6,666 bases of DNA from Deltaproteobacteria bacterium (GTDB taxonomy: Bacteria > Desulfobacterota_B > Binatia > Bin18), in contig JAAXHF010000653.1 of the NCBI GenBank assembly GCA_012271025.1, forward strand, positions 1 through 6,666. The letters run 5' to 3'. Both the position numbers and the translations under genes were made by a program. The notes under the pieces are model-generated. The model did not search any database. It was not told the origin of the DNA and saw only the letters and a list, made by a program, of their open reading frames with translations. The first letter of the stretch is position 1; each line of letters begins with the position of its first letter. Below, one piece after another: positions 1-5,503 of this stretch.

Positions 1-653
1 TGCTGCGACAGGCCGTGGCGGCCGAGCAGGGAGGTAGGCAGAATCTCGGAGTGCTGGCGTTCCTGGTCAAGAACCGGATGAATCAGCCGGCAAAACCGCC
101 GCATGCTCTCTTCCCAGCGGCGACGGTCCAGATACGGAATCCGGGCCAGGCGGCGCAGCAGCGGCTCGGGACCGCTGGCCTCCAGATCCATGCCCCAGAT
201 CAGGCTGTAGAGGGCGATCATCAGTCGGTCGAGCGGGCGGCCGCTGAGGTGCTGGAGGTGGCGGTACACCTGGGGCAACGCGGTTTCAAAGTCTTTCACA
301 CAGTGGGTGTTGGCCACCACGTCGATAAAAATATCGGTCGCCCGCTGGGCGTAATCGCGGCGGCCGAGTTCGCTTTTGGCGGCCGCGTACAGGCGCAGAT
401 GGGTGGCAAAGTCCCACGGGCAGTGGGTGTAGTGGGCAATGCCGTGGTCGAGCAGGGCTTCAATCACCTCGGCGATGGGCAGATGCTCGGCCAGCTGCTG
501 GCAAAAGCTGGGGTTGAGGATAATCTGTCGCTGGCGAACGTCTACCGCCTCCTGGCTGAGTCCGTCGGTGATCTGGGGCTGGGGCAGCTCGGGAAAAAAA
601 TGTTTGCGCCGGGCTCGGGGCCAGACCTCGGCCAGCACTGCTTGGAGGTTCAT
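1..653 (-). CDS. HxxxH-motif protein, third gene of MoxR operon (partial, C-terminus off window)
   Basis: An open frame starts at the ATG at 653-651 and runs to the left edge without a stop, giving 217 residues. The start overlaps the stop of the preceding gene as ATGA (650-653), a classic translational-coupling junction. I do not recognise the family with certainty. Residues 64-78 read EALLDHGIAHYTHCP, an HxxxH motif (H70, H74) followed by H77 and C78. A second H-C pair follows at H117-C118, after an acidic stretch with D107 and D111. This layout resembles the metal-binding helix of zincin-type putative metallopeptidases that sit beside MoxR ATPases (DUF2201/VWA type), but the position after the first His, normally a catalytic Glu, is Gly. 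No signal peptide or membrane segment is visible. A C-terminal VWA domain beyond the window is possible but not seen. The frame is secure; the function is inference. Confidence 0.8.
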   Translation of the reverse strand, partial: MNLQAVLAEVWPRARRKHFFPELPQPQITDGLSQEAVDVRQRQIILNPSFCQQLAEHLPIAEVIEALLDHGIAHYTHCPWDFATHLRLYAAAKSELGRRDYAQRATDIFIDVVANTHCVKDFETALPQVYRHLQHLSGRPLDRLMIALYSLIWGMDLEASGPEPLLRRLARIPYLDRRRWEESMRRFCRLIHPVLDQERQHSEILPTSLLGRHGLSQ

Positions 654-1420
654 GCGTCCGCCCGCTTCTTCTTACCTGGAGATTGGTCAGCACCGCCATC
701 TTTTTGATCGTCCGACTTGGCCGGCGCGATCCGCCGCTGACCCAGATAGACGCTGCCGCCCCGCACCCGACCAACGCCCCGAATCCGGCCGCCCAGGACG
801 TGGATCTCACCGCCGACCATGTCCTGGCCGACATCTTCGCCGGCGTTGTCGGAGATCACGATCTTGCCCTGCCGCATTGCAAACCCGACGCCATGAAAGG
901 CGCTGCCCTGGAGGCTGATTTCTCCGCCGGCCAGCGCCATGCCCAGGAAGTCGCCACACAGACCCTCGATGTCCAGACGCTTGCCGGCGGGCAGTTGATA
1001 GCCCAGCAGATGCACCCGGGCCGGCATCCACTGCAGGCGTAGTTGGAGCTGGCGGCTGGCGGTCCGGTTGCACAGGGCCGACAGATACAGGCCGGACAGG
1101 CCCCACAAACTGGGCGAGTCGTCCGGCAGGTCGTGGGCGACCGCCGGCGTGTGGAGCTGCTCCAGGCTGAAGCAGAAGTCCTCGATGTCATCGTGGCTGT
1201 AGGCCAGGCCGGCCACGTGGCGCAGGGCGCTGCGATAGGCGCGCTCGACGGGGCGGGGATCGGGCAGCTGCTCCCAGTCCAGCTCGGTCTGGTCGATATA
1301 GGCCGTATAGCTGCTCAGCAGCTGTTCCAGAATCGCGTCCCGGACGGCGATGATGCGGTCGAGCGGCAGGCTGCGCTGGCGCGGCCGATAGGTCTGGAAC
1401 TCGGCAAACGGGTTTACCAT
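650..1420 (-). CDS. GXGXG-type beta-helix protein, second gene of MoxR operon
   Basis: This 256-residue protein has two parts. Residues 1 to about 140 are mostly helical and unrecognised, with H90 and several acidic patches. Residues 147-227 form about four Gly-rich repeats of 18-19 residues (GEISLQGSAFHGVGFAMRQ, GKIVISDNAGEDVGQDMVG, GEIHVLGGRIRGVGRVRG). This is the pattern of the GXGXG right-handed beta-helix seen in glutamate synthase C-terminal domains and formylmethanofuran dehydrogenase subunit C. The last 25 residues are polar and end in a basic KKKRADA tail. No catalytic residues are evident, so a scaffold or partner-binding role is likelier than an enzyme. Its ATG at 1420-1418 overlaps the MoxR stop by 7 bases, and its TGA overlaps the next start by 4. 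The ribosome binding site is weak (only GAG upstream), which fits translation coupled to the ATPase gene. The fold call rests on repeat spacing by eye. Confidence 0.82.
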   Translation of the reverse strand: MVNPFAEFQTYRPRQRSLPLDRIIAVRDAILEQLLSSYTAYIDQTELDWEQLPDPRPVERAYRSALRHVAGLAYSHDDIEDFCFSLEQLHTPAVAHDLPDDSPSLWGLSGLYLSALCNRTASRQLQLRLQWMPARVHLLGYQLPAGKRLDIEGLCGDFLGMALAGGEISLQGSAFHGVGFAMRQGKIVISDNAGEDVGQDMVGGEIHVLGGRIRGVGRVRGGSVYLGQRRIAPAKSDDQKDGGADQSPGKKKRADA

Positions 1421-2757
1421 GCCGTCTCGATTCCCAGGTCGCGCTGAATCTCGGCAAAAATCGGATGATCGCCCTGGCTCGGCGGCACGTCCTCGCCGGC
1501 CAGGATGCGGGCTGCGACCGCCAGCGCGCCCATAATGTCTTCGCGCTGCTCGGCAAAGCGCCGCCAGCTCTCGGTCGTGGCCTGTTTGGCCAGATGCAGG
1601 GGCAGGGGATCACGGCGTGCTTCGCGCTCCCGAGCGGCGACATAGGCGTCTCGCCACTGGGTGCGGTGAGCGAGCACAAAGGGCAGCACCCAGCGCACGT
1701 GTTCAGCCTCGACCTGCTCGCCGCCCAGAAACCAGACCAGGGCCTGGGCGTAGCGGCGCAGGGAAATCGGCAGCCGGTTTGAGGCGCAGTTCTGGACCTG
1801 GTAGCACAGATAGCCGGTGTAGTGGCAGCCCTCGGGACACTCTTCGTTCGAGCGCTTTTGGCCGTATAAACAGCAGAACGAAAACTCGGCCAGGGCCGTC
1901 CGGGCAAAGGCGCTGGCATCCTGGCTGAAGCCGATGCCGGCAATATCGTCCCGTACCGCCTGGCGCTCGGCCTTGCCGAAGGTGGTCAGGCCGTGGCGCT
2001 CGGACAACCACGCGGCAAAACGCTGGCAGGCGTCTTCCAGCTGGGCGTCCTGGCCCGCCGAGATTTGGCCATCGCCCAGCACCTCATAAAAGTCCTGCTC
2101 CTGCGCGGGGTCGCGCAGCAGGGCTTCCTTGTTCTCCTGCTGGCCGATGAAAAAAGCCAGATTAGCACCCGGATGTTTGGACTCGATCATCACGTCAAAG
2201 CGGTCGAGCAGGGGCGGGATCAGGGGATGGGTGCCGGGGTCCTGGTAATTGGCGGTGGCAAACAGGCAGTACTCGTCGTGGAGCAGGAACTGGTTCAGGT
2301 ATTCCCAGTTGCCGCGGTCAACACCGTCGAGAATCAGGCTCTGTTTGGTCTCGGGCAGACGGTTGATTTCGTCGATGATCTTGACCGGCAGTTGGGCGAA
2401 ATTGCTCCACACCACATGCTCTTCGCCCTGGTTGAGCTTGCCCAGATTGGGCCGGCCGATGATCTTCTCTTCGGTCTGTTCGGGGTGGCCGGCGACCTGG
2501 CTGCCCCAGATGACGCCGAGCGGAATGCGGTACAACAGCGAGGCGATATATTCGGCCGAGGTGGTCTTGCCCAGACCCGGCTCACCGATGATCAGGGCTT
2601 TGCCGCCCAGCAGCGCGGTCAGCAGACTGAGCAGCAGGGTCGAGTTCAGCTTTTCTCCGCCGAGGTCCAGGTCGGGGCGGTTCAGGTACAGGTGTTCGCC
2701 GATGAAGTCGTACACATCGCGGACGACATGTCGGGTCTGCTCGCGGGTCTCAGCCAT
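1414..2757 (-). CDS. MoxR-type AAA+ ATPase with cysteine-rich segment
   Basis: This 447-residue protein is a AAA+ ATPase of the MoxR class, chaperone-like remodelling ATPases usually paired with VWA or metal-binding partner proteins. Visible motifs are Walker A GEPGLGKT (58-65), Walker B KIIDE (126-130), sensor 1 ATAN (167-170), a probable arginine finger in LLDRFD (R186), and a sensor-2-like SLRR (332-335). The spacing is that of a complete module. Between the ATPase core and the sensor-2 helix lie six cysteines (295, 296, 307, 311, 318, 324), which could bind zinc or an Fe-S cluster; the usual MoxR lacks this. The start at 2757 has a good ribosome binding site, GGGAG, 7 bases upstream (minus strand, 2765-2769). 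It is first in the operon, with a candidate promoter about 70 bases upstream. A cytoplasmic complex with the next two products is inferred from the overlapping junctions. Confidence 0.95.
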   Translation of the reverse strand: MAETREQTRHVVRDVYDFIGEHLYLNRPDLDLGGEKLNSTLLLSLLTALLGGKALIIGEPGLGKTTSAEYIASLLYRIPLGVIWGSQVAGHPEQTEEKIIGRPNLGKLNQGEEHVVWSNFAQLPVKIIDEINRLPETKQSLILDGVDRGNWEYLNQFLLHDEYCLFATANYQDPGTHPLIPPLLDRFDVMIESKHPGANLAFFIGQQENKEALLRDPAQEQDFYEVLGDGQISAGQDAQLEDACQRFAAWLSERHGLTTFGKAERQAVRDDIAGIGFSQDASAFARTALAEFSFCCLYGQKRSNEECPEGCHYTGYLCYQVQNCASNRLPISLRRYAQALVWFLGGEQVEAEHVRWVLPFVLAHRTQWRDAYVAAREREARRDPLPLHLAKQATTESWRRFAEQREDIMGALAVAARILAGEDVPPSQGDHPIFAEIQRDLGIETAW

Positions 2758-2824
2758 GCGTTCACTCCCAGCTCTTCACGTGGGACGCCCCCGGTGGTCG
2801 CCCTGTGTGCGCAGCGTTCAGCGG

Positions 2825-2854
2825 ATTATCCGGCGAAACGCATGGGCGTGTCAA
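2825..2854 (-). promoter_or_regulatory. Candidate sigma-70 promoter of the MoxR operon
   Basis: On the minus strand the -35 box TTGACA (2854-2849) is followed, after 18 bases, by the -10 box GATAAT (2830-2825, 5 of 6 consensus). Transcription would start near 2818 and leave a leader of about 60 bases before the ATG at 2757. The -10 box lies inside a perfect 11-bp palindrome, CGGATTATCCG (2822-2832), a possible operator. Confidence 0.5.
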
Positions 2855-2868
2855 CAAAGTGGACACGT

Positions 2869-2898
2869 TTGACAACATTTTGAGCCGTCGGGTATGAA
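2869..2898 (+). promoter_or_regulatory. Candidate sigma-70 promoter of pdxH
   Basis: The -35 box TTGACA (2869-2874) is followed, after 18 bases, by TATGAA (2893-2898, 4 of 6 consensus). It is back to back with the MoxR operon promoter: the two -35 boxes form an inverted repeat (TGTCAA, 14 bases, TTGACA). A start near 2905 would place the first base inside the left arm of the downstream inverted repeat. The weaker -10 makes this call less sure than its partner. Confidence 0.4.
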
Positions 2899-2957
2899 AG
2901 GGAAACGTGATAACCGAACCATGGAAAATGAGATCACGTTTCCCTTTCAAGGGAAGC
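2895..2957 (+). promoter_or_regulatory. Inverted repeat and alternative hairpin in the pdxH leader
   Basis: Bases 2895-2911 and 2933-2949 are a perfect 17-bp inverted repeat with a 21-base loop. The right arm can instead pair with the ribosome binding site: 2940-2946 (TTCCCTT) is the exact complement of 2949-2955 (AAGGGAA) across a 2-base loop. The two pairings exclude each other, the layout of a translational switch. There is no T tract, so a terminator is unlikely. If transcription starts near 2905 the left arm would be partly missing from the RNA, and the repeat would then act as a DNA operator instead. Confidence 0.5.
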
Positions 2958-3536
2958 ATGACCCACGATCCAATCCGTCGCTTCCGGCACTGGTTTGCCA
3001 CGGCCCAGCGCAGGGGAGTGCCCCAGCCCGAAGCCATGGCCCTGGCAACGGTGGGGGAGACGGGCCTGCCCTCGGTCCGCTTTGTCTTGCTCAAACACGT
3101 CGACGAAAACGGCTTTGTGTTTTTTACCGACGCCCGCAGTCGCAAAGGCCGCGAGCTGCGAGCCGCGCCCCATGCTGCGGCCACGTTTTACTGGACCAGC
3201 CTGGGCAGGCAGGTGCGGCTTGAGGGCCGGGTCGAGCGGGTCGAGACCGACGTGGCCGATACCTACTGGCAGACCCGACCGCGCGCCAGCCAGCTCTCGG
3301 CTTCGGCCTCACGCCAGAGCGCCAGGCTGGCCGACCGTGATGTCCTGGTACAACGTCGCCGCCAGCTGGCCCGCCAGTACCGGGCCGGCGCGGTCCCCCG
3401 TCCGCCCAGCTGGACGGGCTTCCGGCTCATTCCCGACAGCCTGGAGTTCTGGACCCACCGCGATAATCGGCTCCACCACCGGGAACTCTTCGTCCGCACC
3501 GAGCGGGGCTGGCGGGTCGGCCTACTGTCGCCCTGA
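2958..3536 (+). CDS. pdxH: Pyridoxamine/pyridoxine 5'-phosphate oxidase, short form
   Basis: This FMN-dependent oxidase turns pyridoxamine or pyridoxine 5'-phosphate into pyridoxal 5'-phosphate, the last step of vitamin B6 synthesis and salvage. From the ATG at 2958 it has 192 residues. Family motifs are R-x-VLLK (41-46), FFTDARSRKGREL (55-67), YWQTRPRASQ (103-112), EFW (163-165) and RLHHR (171-175). Aligned from memory with the 218-residue E. coli enzyme (offset 26), K46, Y103, R107, S111, R171 and H173 match K72, Y129, R133, S137, R197 and H199. The N-terminal segment carrying R14 and Y17 is absent, D49 is Gln23, and the usual terminal RLAP reads LLSP. An in-frame GTG at 2907 would give 209 residues. 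Both starts follow the same AAGGGAA motif, but 2958 was chosen because homology begins just after it. The gene converges on the nitroreductase with a 4-base gap. Confidence 0.92.
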   Translation: MTHDPIRRFRHWFATAQRRGVPQPEAMALATVGETGLPSVRFVLLKHVDENGFVFFTDARSRKGRELRAAPHAAATFYWTSLGRQVRLEGRVERVETDVADTYWQTRPRASQLSASASRQSARLADRDVLVQRRRQLARQYRAGAVPRPPSWTGFRLIPDSLEFWTHRDNRLHHRELFVRTERGWRVGLLSP

Positions 3537-3540
3537 CCGC

Positions 3541-4191
3541 TCAGGCTCTGGTATTGCCCCACTCGTCCCAGTGGATGACTTCTTCGACCGGCTTGCGGGT
3601 GACCGGCCCGAACTTACCCTGGGGATAGCCCATCGGAATCAGCGCCGCCACTTCCATATCGGCCGGGATATGCAGCTTTTCCTTGAGCTGGTCCTCAAAG
3701 AAGCAGTGGATGGTCGTCAGCGTTGCCCCCACGCCCAAGGCGCGACAGGCCAGCAAGATATTCTGGACGGCGGGAAAGATGGAGCCGTAGATCACGATCC
3801 TGCTGGCCCGTTCATTACCCATGGAGGCGATGGGCGGATAGTGGTCGCGGGTACACGCCAGCAGCACGGCCGGCGCCTCGTCCATGTGGGCGGCCAGGTG
3901 AGCGGCGGCGTTCAGCATGCGCTGCTGGGGGGCCGGCATATCGTCATAGTTGAGCGTGCCGCCGCTCCGCATCTGCTGCCAGGTATTCCAGTAGTAATCC
4001 CGAATAAAGCGCTTGCGCTCCGCGTCCTGGACGATGATAAACGCCCAGTCCTGCATATTGCCGCCGCTGGCGCACCGAATACCGGCGTCCACGATTTTTT
4101 TCAGGGTGGCTTCCGGGATCGGGTCGGGTTTGAGCCGGCGCATGGCGCGGGTGGAGTAGATGATCTCAAAGATTCCGGGTTCGTCTGCCAT
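3541..4191 (-). CDS. Nitroreductase-family FMN flavoprotein
   Basis: This 216-residue protein belongs to the nitroreductase fold: dimeric, FMN-binding NAD(P)H oxidoreductases acting on nitroaromatics, quinones, flavins or other small electron acceptors. Evidence is the N-terminal IIYSTRAMRRLKPDPIP (10-26) and SGGNMQDWAF (42-51), the phosphate-binding and flavin-contacting segments of the family. Later come ALGVGATLTT (151-160) and the C-terminal PMGYPQGKFGP with RKPVEEVIHWDEWG (186-212). Length is typical of the single-domain members. The start at 4191 is backed by a near-perfect ribosome binding site, AAGGAGG, 8 bases upstream (minus strand, 4200-4206). The gene is divergent from the crotonase gene across a 97-base gap and converges on pdxH. 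PdxH and nitroreductases both use FMN, but the opposing strands argue against co-transcription. The true substrate cannot be read from the sequence. Confidence 0.92.
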   Translation of the reverse strand: MADEPGIFEIIYSTRAMRRLKPDPIPEATLKKIVDAGIRCASGGNMQDWAFIIVQDAERKRFIRDYYWNTWQQMRSGGTLNYDDMPAPQQRMLNAAAHLAAHMDEAPAVLLACTRDHYPPIASMGNERASRIVIYGSIFPAVQNILLACRALGVGATLTTIHCFFEDQLKEKLHIPADMEVAALIPMGYPQGKFGPVTRKPVEEVIHWDEWGNTRA

Positions 4192-4214
4192 GAGGGTTTC
4201 CTCCTTAGTGTGCT

Positions 4215-4288
4215 AGGCTTGTCTCTCCTATAGCCGTCCCGCGCCGGGCTGAACAGGGGCGGACGAGATTTTTTAAGGAGAGACAGCC
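4215..4288 (+). repeat. 74-bp imperfect palindromic repeat, copy 1
   Basis: The first 47 bases (4215-4261) match 5083-5129 without gaps at 41 of 47 positions. Similarity then weakens but returns at the far end (AGAnAGCC). The ends are inverted: GGCTTGTCTCTCCT (4216-4229) pairs with AGGAGAGACAGCC (4276-4288) with one bulged T. A second inner stem, CCGTCCC with GGGGCGG (4234-4240, 4256-4262), is also possible. Read on the minus strand it contains APVQPGAGRL followed by a stop, close to the C-terminus of the DUF2628 protein. The copy fills most of the gap between the nitroreductase and crotonase genes. Confidence 0.75.
4216..4288 (+). promoter_or_regulatory. Stem that masks the crotonase ribosome binding site
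   Basis: The ribosome binding site AAGGAG (4275-4280) and its 8-base spacer to the ATG at 4289 lie almost wholly within the right arm of a 13-bp stem with one bulge; the left arm is 4216-4229. Any transcript that begins upstream of 4216 could hide the site. The T tract at 4269-4274 lies just before it. No convincing promoter is visible for the crotonase gene in this gap. Confidence 0.45.
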
Positions 4289-5053
4289 ATGTCAGACGAG
4301 ACTGTGTATGAAAACCGTGGACAGGTCGCCGTGGTCACGATCAACCGGCCGGAGGCGCGCAACGCTATCAATAGCGGGGTACGGGAAGGGCTGGCGGTCG
4401 CCTGGCAACGCTTTGAGCGCGATACCGACGCCCGCGTCGCCATTCTGACCGGCGCGGGCGATAAGGCCTTTTGTGCCGGGGCCGACCTCAAGGAGATGGC
4501 GCTCAAGAAACTCGGCCGCCTGCCGCGCAATTTTCTGCCGACCCTGAGCGTCAACACGCAGGTCAGCAAGCCGGTGATCGCTGCGGTCAACGGGGTGGCG
4601 TATGCCGGCGGCTGGGCCTTGGTGCAGATGTGCGACCTGGTTGTGGCGGCCGAGACCGCCCGGTTTGCCATTACCGAGGCCAAGGTCGGTCGGGGAATGC
4701 CGTGGGCGGTGCCGCTGATCCATATGATCCCCCAGAAGGTCTTGCTCGAAATCCTGATGACCGGCGATCCGATCAGCGCCCAGCGGGCGTATGAGATCGG
4801 TTTTGTGAACCATGTCGTACCGGCCGAGCAGGTAATGCCGCGCGCCCTGGCGCTGGCCGAAACGATTGCCGAGAATGCCCCGCTGACCGTCGCTGCGGCC
4901 AAGGAGATGGTGTATATGACGACGGATATGGGCCGGCAGGCCGGGCTTGAGGCCGCCCGGCATCTGTTTGACACGGTGTATCGGAGCGAGGATGCGCAGG
5001 AGGGGCCGCGCGCCTTTGCCGAGAAACGCAAGCCGCAATGGCGGGGCAGATGA
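4289..5053 (+). CDS. Enoyl-CoA hydratase/isomerase (crotonase) family protein
   Basis: This 254-residue protein has the full crotonase fold, a family that handles acyl-CoA thioesters by hydration, isomerisation, racemisation or C-C cleavage. Visible motifs are TINRPEARNAIN (17-28), the first oxyanion-hole loop FCAGADLKEM (61-70), the second oxyanion loop NGVAYAGGWAL (101-111), CDLVVAAETARFAITEAKVG (115-134) and the C-terminal SEDAQEGPRAFAEKRKP region. Compared from memory with rat mitochondrial hydratase, the second catalytic Glu is kept (E130) but the first, in GGGCEL, is Ala110. Plain hydratase activity is therefore doubtful, and a one-glutamate isomerase or other crotonase reaction is likelier. 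The start has AAGGAG 8 bases upstream. The gene is single, divergent from the nitroreductase and convergent with the DUF2628 gene (42-base gap), and flanked by both copies of the 74-bp repeat. Confidence 0.94.
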   Translation: MSDETVYENRGQVAVVTINRPEARNAINSGVREGLAVAWQRFERDTDARVAILTGAGDKAFCAGADLKEMALKKLGRLPRNFLPTLSVNTQVSKPVIAAVNGVAYAGGWALVQMCDLVVAAETARFAITEAKVGRGMPWAVPLIHMIPQKVLLEILMTGDPISAQRAYEIGFVNHVVPAEQVMPRALALAETIAENAPLTVAAAKEMVYMTTDMGRQAGLEAARHLFDTVYRSEDAQEGPRAFAEKRKPQWRGR

Positions 5054-5082
5054 CGGTCCGGCTTCCCGGTACGGGCTTCGCC

Positions 5083-5156
5083 AGGCTTGTCTCTTCTACA
5101 GTCGTCCCAGGCCGGGCTGCACAGGGGCGTCTGATTTCTGCTTCAAGTAGAGAGCC
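5083..5156 (+). repeat. 74-bp imperfect palindromic repeat, copy 2
   Basis: This copy lies in the same orientation as copy 1, on the far side of the crotonase gene. It matches 41 of the first 47 bases and the last few. Its ends are also inverted: GGCT (5084-5087) with AGCC (5153-5156), and TCTAC (5095-5099) with GTAGA (5147-5151). Where copy 1 has a C-G pair (4227 with 4278), copy 2 has T-A (5095 with 5151), which looks like a compensating change. It covers the stop codon and last 19 codons of the DUF2628 gene. No target-site duplication is evident. Confidence 0.7.
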
Positions 5157-5485
5157 GTCGCTCCGTCTGGATTTGCTGCGGTGTGGGTCTCTTTGTAATC
5201 ATACCCGCGCGATTGCAGATTGTTCTCACGCCAGCGATTCCCGTTCAGACCAAAGAGAAAGGCGAGAACCAGGGCGGCAACTGTTATGAGTCCGTCCAGC
5301 GCCTCATCTGCTGAAGCATCAAAGGATTCGGCAAAGAAGAATGCGGCAAAAAGACCACCGCCCAACCACCACATTTTCTTAGCCAGCGCCCACAGAAAAC
5401 CAAAGAAGAAGGCCGGCCATGACCAGCCCAGCTTCACCGCCTCAATGTTGCCGGCAGGATGCTCGAATATCTTGTAGTGCTTCAT
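5096..5485 (-). CDS. DUF2628 family small membrane protein
   Basis: This is a 129-residue membrane protein. WSWPAFFFGFLWALAKKMWW (21-40) and the following GGGLFAAFFF form the first hydrophobic hairpin. LDGLITVAALVLAFLFGLNG (63-82) forms a third segment, ending in GLNGNRWRENNLQSRGY, the conserved C-terminal motif of DUF2628. The family has no established function. The last 30 residues are polar and outside the conserved domain, and residues 111-129 are encoded by copy 2 of the repeat. The start at 5485 has AAGGAA 7-8 bases upstream (minus strand, 5492-5497) inside the 18-base gap after the MFS gene, so the two are probably co-transcribed. Base composition is visibly less GC-rich than its neighbours. 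Confidence 0.88.
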   Translation of the reverse strand: MKHYKIFEHPAGNIEAVKLGWSWPAFFFGFLWALAKKMWWLGGGLFAAFFFAESFDASADEALDGLITVAALVLAFLFGLNGNRWRENNLQSRGYDYKETHTAANPDGATALYLKQKSDAPVQPGLGRL

Positions 5486-5503
5486 TGGGCTTTCCTTGTT
5501 TGT

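Noticed and set aside
15..707. Long plus-strand open frame opposite the third MoxR-operon gene
   Set aside because: It is antisense to an open frame that has a coupled start and an HxxxH motif; its translation shows no recognisable motif.
1993..2883. 296-codon plus-strand open frame opposite the MoxR gene
   Set aside because: The minus strand has every AAA+ motif in order, and the plus-strand product is a low-complexity GC-driven shadow.
2995..4233. 412-codon plus-strand open frame spanning pdxH and the nitroreductase
   Set aside because: It is out of frame with pdxH and antisense to the nitroreductase, both of which show clear family motifs; the length is due to high GC.
4224..4255. Possible nitroreductase promoter on the minus strand (TGTTCA, 17 bases, TATAGG)
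   Set aside because: The -35 matches only 3 of 6 consensus bases and the boxes lie inside the repeat; not better than chance.
4292..5038. 248-codon minus-strand open frame opposite the crotonase gene
   Set aside because: The crotonase motifs on the plus strand are complete, and the antisense product resembles nothing.
5065..5075. CCCG-GTA-CGGG hairpin in the convergent gap after the crotonase gene
   Set aside because: Only 4 bp of stem and no T tract on either side, so it is too weak to call a terminator.
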